Positions 1-10,353 of a stretch of 64,000 nt of DNA are shown piece after piece. This DNA is from Aselliscus stoliczkanus (taxonomy: Eukaryota; Chordata; Mammalia; Chiroptera; Hipposideridae). The position numbers and the translations under genes were made by a program. Position 1 is the stretch's first letter; each line of letters begins with the position of its first letter. The notes beneath the pieces were generated by a model. The model made no database searches. It was not told where the DNA came from and saw only the letters and a list, made by a program, of their open reading frames with translations. The stretch covers positions 92,016,852 to 92,080,851 of the forward strand of contig CM066736.1 in assembly GCA_033961575.1 (NCBI GenBank), given 5' to 3'.

Positions 1-2
1 AT

Positions 3-233
3 GAGGGGCGGCAGAAAGCCCTAGTCACCTGTTCTTCCCACCTGACTGTGGTCGGGATGTTCTATGGAGCTGCCACGTTCATGTACATCCTGCCCAGTTC
101 CCTCCACAACCCCAAGCAGGACAACATCATCTCTGTTTTCTACACAATTGTCACTCCAGCCCTGAACCCCCTCATCTACAGCCTGAGGAATAAGGAGGTC
201 ATGGGGGCCTTGAGGAGGCTCCTGGGAAAGTAG
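3..233 (+). CDS. OR2AG: Olfactory receptor, OR2AG-type, C-terminal part only
   Basis: The gene enters from the left edge, so only the last 76 codons (reading frame from base 3, TAG at 231-233) are seen. They cover the end of intracellular loop 3, TM6, extracellular loop 3, TM7 and the short tail. Visible OR hallmarks are [10 protein letters not shown] at residues 5-14 and [12 protein letters not shown] at 52-63. The stretch resembles human OR2AG1/OR2AG2 as I remember them; which of the two it is cannot be decided here. It would be an odorant-gated class A GPCR coupling to the olfactory G protein in sensory cilia. The TAG follows GK directly, whereas the remembered human proteins run about nine residues further; a similar tail can still be read after the stop. 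Whether the missing 5' part is intact is unknown. Confidence 0.85.
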   Translation, partial: EGRQKALVTCSSHLTVVGMFYGAATFMYILPSSLHNPKQDNIISVFYTIVTPALNPLIYSLRNKEVMGALRRLLGK

Positions 234-1535
234 TACATACTTTGGACACACTTCACCATTTAGCGAGGGCTCATGGCTTGATTCCAAAATTCGTTCCTCC
301 GCAAAGCCAGAAGATTTCTGCTGAGAGTCAAATATCCATGACAAAAACACCATAATGTAGAATACATCTTTTCATAGAAAAATGAAGAAATCTAACTTGA
401 CTGGTGAAAGACTCTTGTAAAGCTTCTGTTTATCAGGTAACTTAAAAGGTGTGAATGACTTTCTATGTAAAAAATACTCTGAATTAAATGGAGCTTTGGG
501 CTATTGCCAACTTGGGACATGTAGTCTGTCTTTGGGAATCCAAAAGGACCAAAATGAGAGCAAAAGAAAACAAAGTTTCAAGTGGGAGGCCTAAGCAAAG
601 CCCATACTTCAGGGGAAGGGACCTTAAGATCTGCACAAATTTTAGACCAAGTAACCTTGTTAAAGATCATGTAGGCAGCCTAGTTTAATGCTCAAAGTAG
701 TAGTAGTTTGCATATATTTGCTTCATGTTCATACCTCCTTTCCCAAACATCAGTCATTATGGAAACTCCCCTACAGGTGTTTTGTTGTTGTTGTTGTTTA
801 TTTGTTTTTGACATGGGTATTTTTTTATACTGCCTAAAATCCAAATATTACTGAAATAAATAAAATACAAAGTTAAGGCAGCTCATCATTTAGGCGCATG
901 GTAAACAACTATGCTTATTCCTTGACAATAAACAAAACAGAATCAAAATGGTTTTTCATTATTTCAGGCTGTCTTGAAATATCCCTACAGTTGCAAAGTG
1001 TTCGTATGTTTGATTTGTGTGGATGTGTGAGTCTGTGGGTATATATTTGTGCTGAAAAAGGAGGAGCCAACATATAAATTCATTTTCTAGTAGCTTAGTA
1101 GTATGTGATGTAGTACTATAGTTGGTTAAGTATGGGAGCATTTAAACAAAAGCTGTTTTTTTTGAAGCTTCAAAATAGTACAGTTCAAAAAAATAGTACA
1201 GTTCATCAAATGGCACTATTTCTGACAATATTGCATTTTCTTTTTTGCAAATTACTCTATACTTTATTTTATTCAAAAATAAAACAGCACTGTTTCATCT
1301 TTAACTCGAAAAGGAGTTCATTTTTAATAAAATTAAGAATCCTAGAAGTAGGCAAAAACCAACTTAAAATTTCCTGGAGAATAGTTGTTGTTTTTTCTTA
1401 TTAATATATAGTGATTCCTCACCACCACCCCTGCCCCCAGCACCTGCAGTATATGGTGGCAGTATAGATAAGTGACAGAGAGCCTGGTGTCAGTTGTCAG
1501 AGTACCAACATTTGAGTGTAATACACTCCCACTTA
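234..1535. other. Intergenic, nothing recognised
   Basis: AT-rich sequence downstream of the OR2AG-type gene. It holds a short GTT microsatellite near 781-799 and A/T-rich runs. The open frames on either strand lack OR or transposon similarity and look like chance. I see no gene or clear repeat family. Confidence 0.6.
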
Positions 1536-1645
1536 TACAGTAGTCTGTACCGCTATCCATGGTTTTGCTTTCCACACTTTCAGTTACCTGGGGCCAACTG
1601 TGGTCTGAAAATATTAAATGAAAAATTCCAGAAATAATTCATAAG

Positions 1646-1978
1646 TTTTTTTAAAATTAAAGTATATTGGGGTGACAATGCTTAGTAAAATTCATAGGTT
1701 TCAGATGTACAATTCTGTAATACATCATCTATATATAACACCGTGTGTTCACCACCCAGAGTCAGTTCTCCTTCTATCACCATATACAGGTATTTGATCC
1801 CATTTACCCTCATCTACCACTCTCCTCACCCCTTACCCTCTGGCAACCACTAAACTATCATCTGTGTCTATGAGTTTTTGTTTCTTTATTTGTTAGTCTT
1901 GTTCCTTTCTTGTTTTCAGTTTTATATTCCACATATCAGTGAAATCATATGGTTCTCGACTTTTTCTGTCTGACATAT
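1646..1978 (-). mobile_element. 5'-truncated L1 3' end nested in the Tigger relic
   Basis: About 330 bp of L1 3' UTR in reverse orientation, starting with a T-rich tail and the phrase TATTGGGGTGACAATG that recurs at 33.48 kb and 36.64 kb in this window. It interrupts Tigger sequence after its CATAAGTTTT segment, and Tigger sequence resumes at AAATTGTG, so the L1 landed after the Tigger. Confidence 0.85.
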
Positions 1979-2149
1979 TTCAAATTGTGTGCTGTTCCGT
2001 GTAGTGTGATGAAATCTCACGTCATCCTACGCTTCGTCCATGCTGTAAATGCTCTCCACCCTTTGATTACATACTAGTCATCTTGGTTATCAGATTGGCT
2101 GTCATAATATTGTGATGCTTGTATTCAAGTCGTCTGTATTTTACTAATA

Positions 2150-2368
2150 ATGGCCCTGAAGCACAAGAGTAGTGATTCTGGCAATTCAGACAGTCCAAAG
2201 AGAATTTGTAAAGTGATTTCTTTAAGTGAAAAGGTAAAAGTTCCAGACTTAATAAGGCATTTTATCATCTCATGTCATGATCATAAGAAGGATGAGTACA
2301 GTATAATAGGATATTTTGAGAGATATTTGAAATATATTTTGAGACTTTTATATAGTCTATTATTATAA
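2150..2368 (+). pseudogene. Tigger transposase N-terminal fragment
   Basis: A 72-codon open frame whose first half matches the start of pogo-like Tigger transposases, including the Lys/Arg-rich beginning of the DNA-binding region. The second half is the junction created by an internal deletion and is not transposase. It has no catalytic domain and no expected function. Confidence 0.8.
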
Positions 2369-2552
2369 TTGGTCTATTTTATTATTAGTTATTATTGTTA
2401 ATCTCTTACTGTATCTAATTCATAAATTAAACTTTATCATAGGTATGTATGTATAGGAAAAAACATAGTATAGGGTTATACTGTCCATGGTTTCAGGCAT
2501 CCACTGGGGGGTCTTGGAACGTATCCCCCAAGGATAATGCGGGACTACTGTA

Positions 2553-2725
2553 TCACTTTGAGCATGTTACTTAACCTCCCTTTACATAAGTCTGCACATC
2601 TATAAACTGTAAATTGGCAATAATAGTAAGACCTACTTCTTAGTTGTTGTGAGGATTAAATAAGTTAGTAAATATAAATGTAAGGCATTTAGAATACCAC
2701 CTAGCATATAATGAGTACTTAATAA
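2553..2725 (+). repeat. MIR-like ancient SINE
   Basis: Contains the MIR-type core order: a 'cttaacctc' motif, then text equivalent to counting small integers of splice-free 'tgtaaattggcaataatagtaa', then 'gttgtgaggattaaa'. It is diverged. The assignment rests on consensus phrases I recognise. Confidence 0.6.
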
Positions 2726-3198
2726 ATCTTAACTCCTACATGAATAAATAACCTTGAAAATATTTTTATGTCATGACATAATGTTACATCATATGGATGC
2801 TTTGTAATAGAATTGGCTATTTCATCACCATATACATTTAGTGTTGTTATTGTTATCATTGGTGGTGGTGGGGTGTGTGCATGTGTGTGCATAAAAACAG
2901 CAATGTTGATATCTTAGGTGTGTGACTGATTTTTTTCCTTTAAAATAAATTCTTATGAGTGAAATTGCTAAAACCAAGGTAAAAAATCTATTTAATATTC
3001 TTGATATAAAAAGACATTGATTTTTTTAAAAATGTTAAACATTCTGCATTTTTTACCAGCAATATGTAAGTGTACTTAACTCACCAGAGCTTTTCCCATA
3101 TTAAGATTAACATATATGTCATCATCACTAACTTATTAGGTATAACATTTAAATCTATTGTTTCAATTTGTGTAATTAATTTATATTTTTCTAATTGC
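2726..3198. other. Intergenic, low-complexity, nothing recognised
   Basis: AT-rich DNA with a short GGT/GTGT microsatellite around 2860-2890. No coding signal is visible. Confidence 0.5.
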
Positions 3199-3214
3199 GT
3201 TGTTGAAATTCTTT

Positions 3215-3847
3215 TTTTAAAAAGATTTTTTATTGGGGAATTGGGGGAAGGGAGCAGTGTTGGGGAATTGGGGAAGGGGACCAGCCACATTGTTGTTCTT
3301 CAATCTTTGTTGTGGAGGGCACCAGTCACCATCTGGCTTCCCTGCGGCAGCTCGTGGCCTCTAAGTTCAAGGTGCTGTGTTCAGTCTTAGTTGCGGGTGG
3401 GTGTAGCCAATATCCCATGCGGGAGTCAAACCAGCAGCCTTGTTGTTAAAAGTGCACGCCTTATCCACTGAGCCATGCAGGCAGCAACTCAGCTCAAGGT
3501 GCTGAGTTCAGTCTTGGTTGTGGGTGGGCATAGCCACCATCCCATGTGGGAATCAAACCAGCAACGTTGTTGATAAGAGCGCATGCCCTATCCACTGAGC
3601 CATGCGAGCAGCAGCTCAGCTCAAGGTGCCAAGTTCAGTCTTAGTTGCAGGTGGGTGTAGCCCACCATCAAACAGGCAACCTTGTTGTTACACCAGCTGA
3701 GCCATCCTGCCACTGTTGGAAGCTCAGCGACAGCTCAGCTCAGGCTCACCTCACTGGCCCATGTGGGAATCGAACCGGAGGTCCTGTTGCTCAGAGCTTG
3801 TGCTCTAAGCCAACTCTTAACCAACTGAGCCACTTGGCCAGCCCCAG
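3215..3847 (-). mobile_element. Long tRNA-derived SINE with an internal 127-bp triplication
   Basis: Reverse-oriented SINE: a T-rich tail and ATTGGGGAATTGGGG at its left end, and a tRNA-like head (read from the right) ending at the GGCCAGCC near 3838. Target-site duplications of 16 bp with two mismatches flank it (3199-3214 and 3848-3863, GTTGTTG.A.TTCTTT). It is unusually long (633 bp) because a tRNA-like module repeats at exactly 127-bp spacing: the phrase TTCAAGGTGC or CTCAAGGTGC begins at 3366, 3493 and 3620. Each unit contains a B-box-like element and a 'ccactgagccatgc' segment. The last unit is shortened. Confidence 0.85.
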
Positions 3848-3887
3848 GTTGTTGGATTTCTTTACAGATTAGGGATACTGATACTTT

Positions 3888-4329
3888 TTTTAAAAAAAGA
3901 TTTTATTGGGGAATTGGCGGAGGGGAACAGCGTTGGGGAATCGGGGAAGGGGAACAGACAAGTTGCTGTCTTTTTGTTCTTCAGTTTAGTTGCGGAGGAT
4001 GTTGCTTCACTGTTGGTATCGTCATTGCGCTCTTCCCGGATGAGGCAGATCGGTCGCTGGCCTCTGGATGTCGCTCACCGCGGCTATTGGGGCAGCTCAC
4101 GCTTGGCTGCCAGCCGCTCACGCTGGCTGCGGGCCACTCACTGTAGCCTATGGCAGCCCACTGCAGCAGGGGCTGCAGCCCACACCATCACCAGGGCTCG
4201 CAGAGCCCAGCTCCAGGTGGAGCTGTTGTTAGCTGTAGAGGGCAGTGTCACTGGCCCTCATGTGGGATCCGAACCGGGGCGCTGGCATCCCCAAACCAGC
4301 GCTTAACCAATGCGCCACTCGGCCGGCCC
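3888..4329 (-). mobile_element. Long-form tRNA-derived SINE
   Basis: Bounded by a perfect 14-bp target duplication GATACTGATACTTT (3874-3887 and 4330-4343). Read on the minus strand it starts with a GGGCCGGCCGAGTGGC head with Pol III A-box and B-box (GGTTCGGATCC) elements, continues through a middle part of about 300 bp, and ends in CCCCAATTCCCCAATAAAA. The clean duplication implies a fairly recent insertion. Confidence 0.93.
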
Positions 4330-4343
4330 GATACTGATACTTT

Positions 4344-4560
4344 GATTGTTATATTTGTGGTAATAACTTTTGCCCAATTTGTTATTTGATTTTTTAATAT
4401 CTCCATGATAAGGATTTTTAGATGGAGAATTATTTGTGTAGTGAAATCTATCCATCTTTTTGTTGTTGTTTTCTTCCAGTGATTTTATTAAAATTTAATT
4501 TTCCACTCTTTCAGTAACAATTTATATATTTTATTTTTTCTTAATCATTTTACAATTTGC
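4344..4560. other. AT-rich spacer
   Basis: Short AT-rich interval between the SINE and the large L1 stack. No feature is recognised. Confidence 0.5.
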
Positions 4561-5549
4561 ATTTAACTTTATTTTTAAAAGATTTTTATTAAAATATTGC
4601 TAACATACAACATTATATTAGTCAGGTGTACATCATAATTATTCAACAGTACCCACCTGGTACTATAACTATAGAGAGTTGTTATCACATTATTGATTAT
4701 ATTCCCTGTGTTAAAGAAGTGATCACCAACGTAAGTCCAGCAAACTTCTGACACTGTACCACACTATCACAATGTTATTGACTATATTCCCTTTCTGTAT
4801 ATTACATCCCCAAGACTTGTTTTATACTTGGAACTTTGAACCTCTTATTCTTATTTATCTTTTCCCCACTTTTTAAATTTTCAATTAAGTTGACAGTGAA
4901 TATTGTTAATTGAAAGTCAAACTTTCAATTAAGTTGACAGTGAATATTATTTTATATTAGCCACATGTACGGCATACTGGCTAGACATTTATATAATTTA
5001 GAAAGTGATCCCCCTGACTGGTACCCACCTGGCACTATACATCGTTATTACCATACACATATTATTGATTATATTCCCTATACTTTATATTGCAATGACT
5101 ATTTTGTAACTATCAATTTGTATTTCTTAATCCTTTCACCTTTTCTACCCTGCCCCAACTCCCTCCTAACTAGTACCCCAACAAACCTAGTACCCATATA
5201 ACACTATACATAATTATTACAATATTATTGACTCTATTCCTTATACTATACATCTCCATGACTGCTGTGTAACAACCAATTTGTACTTCTTATTCCCTTT
5301 CACTTTTTAACTCACTCATCACAATACCCTCAAGGTCCACCCATGATGTTGCAGATGAAAAGATTTCATTCATTTTTACAGCCGAGTAATAGTCCACTGT
5401 TTATATGTACCACCTCTTCTTTATCCACTGATCCATTCAGGGATACTCAGGCTGCCTTCATATCTTGGCTATTGTAAATAATGCTGTAATGAACATATGG
5501 ATGAGCACATCCCTGCGAATTAACTTCTTTGTCTCTTGTTACAGTCTTT

Positions 5550-6012
5550 TTTTTCTAAAAGATTTTATTGGGGAATTGGGGGAGGGGAACAGCATTGGGG
5601 AACTGGGGAAGGGGAACAGACTAGTTGCTGTCCTTTTGTTCTTCAGTCTAGTTGTGGAGGACATTGTTTCACTAGCCCATGTTGGTATCATCATTGCGCT
5701 CTTCTCGGTGAGGCAGATGGGTTGCCGTCCTCTGGACGGCCGCTCACAGCAGCTCTTGGTAGCTCACACTGGCTGCCAGTCACTCATTCTGGCTGCTGGC
5801 CACTCACTGTAGCCTATGGCAGCCCACTGCAGCAGGGGCTGTAGCTATGCTGTCCCAGGGACTCACAGCAGCCCAGCTCCAGGTGGAGCTGTTGTTCACC
5901 ATCTTAGCTGTAGAGGGCAGTGTCACTGGCCCTCATATGTGGGATCTGACCCGGGGTCGGTGGTGTCCCAAACCAGCTCTTAACCAATGCACCACGCCAC
6001 TTGGCCGGCCCC
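5550..6012 (-). mobile_element. Long-form tRNA-derived SINE inside outer L1
   Basis: Same family as 3888-4329, with target duplication TACAGTCTTT at 5540-5549 and 6013-6022. Removing it restores L1 sequence running 'acagtctttgttttaaagtc', the L1 endonuclease region. Confidence 0.93.
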
Positions 6013-6208
6013 TACAGTCTTTGTTTTAAAGTCTATTTTGTTTGTTATAAGTATTGTTACCCCAGCTTTTTGTTTGTTTGTTTCCATTTTCATGAAATAA
6101 TTTTTCAATCTTTTTACTTTCACTCTCTGTGTGTCTTTCCATCTGAAGAAAGTCTCTTGTAGACATGGTAAGAGCCTTGTTTTCTTATTCATTTAGTCCC
6201 ACCCTGTC

Positions 6209-6627
6209 GTTGTTTTTTTTTTTAAGATTTTATTGGGGAATTGTGGGAGGGGAACAAACAAGTTGCTGCCCTTTTTGTTTTTCAGTCTAGTTGTGGAGGA
6301 TGTTGCTTCACTGGCCCATGTTGGTATTATCATTGCTCTCTTCCCAGGTGAGGCAGTCACTCGCCTGCCATTGGACAGCTGCTCATGGCAGCTCATGGCT
6401 GCTTACACTGGCTGTCTGCCACTGACAGTAGCTTATGGCAGCCCACTGAAGCCTATGCCACTGCAGGCAACTCACGGCAGCCCAGTTCCAGGTCGAGCTG
6501 TTGTTCACCATCTTAGCTGTAGTGGGCACAGCATCACTGGCCCTCATGTGGGATCTGAACTGGAGCCCTGCTGCTCAGAGCTGGCGTCCTAAGCCAACTC
6601 TTAACCAATGCGCCATTTGGCCGGCCC
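6209..6627 (-). mobile_element. Long-form tRNA-derived SINE inside outer L1
   Basis: Same family, flanked by CCACCCTGTC (6199-6208) and CCAGCCTGTC (6628-6637), one mismatch. It splits the L1 ORF2 start region. It lacks the second 'ttggggaattgggg' unit seen in sister copies. Confidence 0.88.
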
Positions 6628-6819
6628 CCAGCCTGTCTTTTGATTAGATCATTTGATCTATTTATAGTGAAAGTAATTATTGATATGCATGTAACACTTA
6701 TTGGCATTTTATTAGTAATACTTCTGATTTTTTTTTCTCCTTTTCACCTTAAAGAAGTCCTTCTAAAATTCCTTGTAATACTGGTTTGGTGCTTATGAAC
6801 TCCTTTAGTTGTTGTTTTT

Positions 6820-6828
6820 TTTGTTTTG

Positions 6829-6856
<28 letters not shown>
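6820..6856 (+). repeat. (TTTTG)n microsatellite
   Basis: Seven or so tandem TTTTG/TTGTT units within the ORF1 part of the outer L1. Confidence 0.8.
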
Positions 6857-6859
<3 letters not shown>

Positions 6860-9041
6860 TGTGGTCTGGGAAGCTCTTTATCTGTCCTTCAATTCTAAAT
6901 GATACCTTCTCTGGGTAGAATAATCTTGGTTATAAGTACTTACTTTCTATCACTTTGAATATTTCCTGCCACCATCACTTTGAATATTTCCTGCCAATCC
7001 CTTCTGGACAGCAACGTTTCTGTTTACAAATTAGCTGACAATCTTATGGGAGCTCCCTTGTAGGTAGCTAACTGCTTTTCCCTTACTACTTTTAGGATTC
7101 TTTCTTTGTCTATAACCTTTGGCATTTTAATTATGATGTATCTTGGTGTTGGCCTCTTTGGGTTCATCTTGTTTAGGACTCTCTGTGCTTCCTGGGCTTG
7201 CATATCTATTTTCTTTGCCAGGTTAGGGACGTTTTTCATCATTATTTCTTCAAATAGGGTTTCAATTCCTTGTTCTCTCTCTTCTTTTTCTGGCATTCCT
7301 ATAATGTGAGTGTTGGTACTCTTGATGTTGTCCCAGAGGCCCCTTAAACTCTCCTCATTTTTTTTGGATTCTTTTTTCTCTTTGCTGTTCCAATTGGGTG
7401 TTTTTTGCTACCTTATTATCTAAATCGCTGATTTGATCCTCTGCTTCATCTAATCCACTGTTAATTCCCTATACTGTATTCTTAATTTCCTGTTATTGTA
7501 TTTTTTATTTCTGACTGTTTTTTTTTTGTTGTTTTTTTTTTGTGTGTGTGGCTAGTATCTTTCACTTACCATGTTTTTGGGTCTTTTTAGTTAGTTTTAG
7601 ATGAACAAAACAATGTAATAGTTAGACATTTCACCCCTCAAAAAGTGATAACATCCCCCAATCTATTGCCCCTCTGACATCATATATATCTATTATGATT
7701 CCATTGACTCTATTTCCTATGCTATATGCCACATCCTGTGGTGGTGGTGGGAGGGGAATATATATAAAATTATATTTGACATACAATATTATTCAGCTTC
7801 AGCTTCAGCTTCAGGTGTATAGCACAGTGGTCAGGCATCTACACAGTCCATGAATTGGTCTCCCTAATAAAACATGTGCCCATCTGACACCCTACAAAAT
7901 CTTTACAACATAATTGATTATATTCCCCAAACTGCCTTTCATATCCCTGTGGCAGAGATATTTCTAATCCCCTCACCTTCTCCCTCATCTCCTCCTGCTT
8001 CCCATCTAGCAACAATCAGTTTTTCCTCTATATCTCTGAGACTATTTCTGTTTACTTTGCTTATTTATTCAGGTCTTTCAACTCCACATATAAATGAGGT
8101 AATATGGTGTTTTTCTTTCTCCAATTGACTTATTTCTCTTAACATAATGTTCTCTAGGTGCATACATATTGTTGCAAATGGTAAGATTTCATTCTTTTTA
8201 TAGTCAAGTAATACTCCATTGTATAAATGTACCAGTTTCTTTTTTTTTTCTTTTAATATATTTTTTTATTAGTTTCAGGTGTACAACAGAATTCAATAGT
8301 TATACTCTTTACCCCCCAAAGTGAAAACTCCCCTCCCCCAGTTTGCCACCCCACTCTCCCCCCGTATCATACATATCCATCACAACTCCCCTGACTCCCC
8401 TCCACAGTATACTCCACATCCCGTGACCATCCACATATTCAGTTGCAGTTGGCATGCAATACTATACAACATCAGCTTCAGGTGTACAGTGCAGTGATCA
8501 AGCCTCTACTCCATCCATGAAGTGGTCTCCCTAACAAGACATGTGACTATCTGACACGTCACAAAATTTTTACAACATTATTATATTCCCCGAACTGTGT
8601 TTCATATCCCTGTGGCAATATTGTAGTTGTCTATTTATGCTGTCTAATCCCTTCCCCTTCCCCCCATCCCCACCCTCCCTCCCAACTAGCAACCCTCAGT
8701 TTTTCCTCTACATCTATGAGTCTGTTTACTTTGATCGTTCACTCAGCTCTTCAGACTCCACACACAAGTGAGATCACATGGTACCTGTCCTTCTCCGACT
8801 GACTTATTTCTTGCAACGTAATAGTCTCTTCACAACATTATCAATTACATTCCCAGAACTGCCCCCATATCCCTGGGGCAACTTTGTAGTCCCACATACA
8901 CTGTCCAAAACCTTCCCCCTCTCCCTCTTCCCCACTCCCTCCCAGCCAGCAACCATCAGTTTTTCCTTTATATCTGCTTGATATGACTTCAATCTTCTTA
9001 AATTGTCTCTCTGGGTTAGCTTGTTTACCCCTTTCTTTTGT

Positions 9042-9914
9042 TTAAAAAAGCCCTTTTAACATTTCTTGCAATGCTGGCTTGGTGGTAATGAATTCCTTAA
9101 GCTTATTCTTTTCTGAGAAGCTCTTTATTTCTCCTTCAATTTTAAGTGATAACCGTGCTGGGTAAAGCAATCTTGGTTGTAGGCCTTTATTTTGTGTCAC
9201 TTTGAGTATCTCCTGCCACTCCCTTCTGGCCTGCAGAGTTTCTGTAGACAAGTCAGCTGTTAGTCTAACAGGAGTTCTTTTGTATGTAACCTGCTGTCTT
9301 TCTCTTGCTGCCTCTAGGATTCTGTCTCTGTCTTTAACCTTTGCCATTTTAACTATGATGTGTCTTGGTGTGGACCTGTTTGGGTTCAGCTTGTTTGGAA
9401 CCCTCTTCACTTCCTGGGCATGTATGTTGATTTCCTTCACCAGGATAGGGAAGTTTTCAGTCATTATTTTTTCAAATAGATTTTCGACCCCTTGCTTCTT
9501 CTCTTCTCCTTCTGGTATCCCTATGATTCGAAGGTGGTTTCATTTCACCTTGTCCCATAGGGCTCTTAAACTATTTTCACTGTTTTTTATTCTTGGGTCT
9601 TTTTGCTGTGCCAACTGGGTGAGTTCTGCTATTTTATCTTCCAAATCGCTGATCCGCTCCTCTGCTTCATCTACTCTACTGGTGATTCCTTCCAGTGTGT
9701 TCTTCATTTCAGTTATTGTATTCTTTAGTTCTAACAGGTTGTTTTTTATGGTTTCCCTATCCTTCTTTATGTCCTCGCTAGGTTCCTTAAACATTCTTAT
9801 CATCAGTGTTCTAAACTCTGTCTCTGAAAGGTTGGATCCCTCTGTTTCATTTGGTTCCATTTCTAGAGGTTTCTTCTGATCTTTTACTTGTGACATGTTT
9901 CTTTGTTTCCCCAT
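9042..9914 (-). pseudogene. L1 ORF1 (RNA-binding chaperone), one internal stop
   Basis: One continuous frame of 290 codons from MGKQRNMSQVKD to the stop at 9042, broken only by TGA at 9540-9542. The N-terminal third is a heptad-rich coiled coil (trimerisation region); the second half matches the L1 ORF1p RRM and C-terminal domain (for example HIIVKMAKVKDRDRIL and EWQEILKVTQ). The family binds L1 RNA and forms the retrotransposition particle. The start chosen is the Met of MGKQRN; the open frame extends 26 codons upstream into 5' UTR. It is remarkably well preserved compared with other L1 frames here. Confidence 0.85.
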
Positions 9915-10131
9915 TCTGGCTGTCGCTCTGGGATTGCTTTGATGTATTAGATAGATCACCAGGAGAGCCCTGGCTGGATGACGCAGGCACACAGCTCACA
10001 GCCCAACACTCCCAGGAAAACTCCCAGTCTTAGCCTGTCCCAATCAGCCGCTTGCAGATCAGGCCAAGCAGCCCAACAACCAATCACCAGCCTGGCAACT
10101 CTGCAAGCGGAGTGCGGAGAGCGAGGACCCG

Positions 10132-10353
10132 AGGCGGCTTGCGCACTCCTGCGTCTCAGTGAGCAGTCTGTTGGAGCCGGATCACTCCCACTAGGCGTTT
10201 CCCTGGCAATTCAGCACAAGCCGAGCGGAGGTGGGGATCCACGGCGGCTCGCGCACTCCCGGGTCTCAGTGAGCAGCCTGTCTGAGCCAGAGGGCACCCG
10301 CCCTGCGTTTCCCTGGCAACGCAGTATAAGCTGGGCAGAGGGTGGGGATCTAA
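10132..10353 (-). repeat. Tandem duplication of about 110 bp in L1 5' UTR
   Basis: Two adjacent CpG-rich units: GCGCACTCCTGCGTCTCAGT begins at 10141 and its near copy GCGCACTCCCGGGTCTCAGT at 10251, spacing 110 bp. Each unit ends with 'gtttccctggcaa' and 'gtggggatc'. A related, older doubled unit lies at about 17796-18005 in the host L1. Confidence 0.8.

Larger units (their letters stand above)
1538..2550 (+). mobile_element. Tigger-type (Tc1/mariner, pogo-like) DNA transposon relic
   Basis: Both ends carry matching terminal inverted repeats (CAGTAGTC... left, ...GACTACTG right), and each end is flanked by TA (1536-1537 and 2551-2552), the target duplication of this superfamily. A start codon at 2150 opens 36 or so residues matching the N-terminus of the Tigger1 transposase (MALKHKSSDSGNSDSPKR, then LSEKVKV), after which the frame leaves the family: the DDE catalytic region is deleted. 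It is a non-autonomous internal-deletion copy, old by its mutation load, interrupted by an L1 3' end. Confidence 0.9.
4571..7520 (-). mobile_element. Outer L1 of the nested stack, 3' half
   Basis: This is the low-coordinate half of an L1 whose other half lies at 18702-20358. From left to right it shows 3' UTR with repeated units built on 'attattgattatattccc', a short ORF2 C-terminal stretch (about 5320-5530), then a jump to the ORF2 endonuclease start region (6023-6200), the ORF1/ORF2 spacer and ORF1 (about 6760-7520). Most of ORF2 is missing. ORF1 pieces such as MPKVIDKERIL are readable on the minus strand. The whole element is flanked by ATTTAACTTT at 4561-4570 and 20359-20368. Two SINEs sit inside this half. 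Confidence 0.85.

Noticed and set aside
21..353. 110-codon minus-strand frame over the OR2AG-type end
   Set aside because: Antisense shadow of the OR frame.
3366..3747. Regularly spaced repeats considered as a CRISPR-like array
   Set aside because: The units are contiguous 127-bp tandem copies of a tRNA-like SINE module in a mammalian genome, with no spacers.
5465..5844. 115- and 102-codon frames, and similar ones at 3914-4306, 6233-6592 and 60005-60310
   Set aside because: Translations of the long-form SINE; they recur at each copy and are not genes.
9202..9879. 225-codon + strand frame, rich in Ser, Phe and Leu
   Set aside because: Antisense of L1 ORF1; the true frame is on the minus strand.
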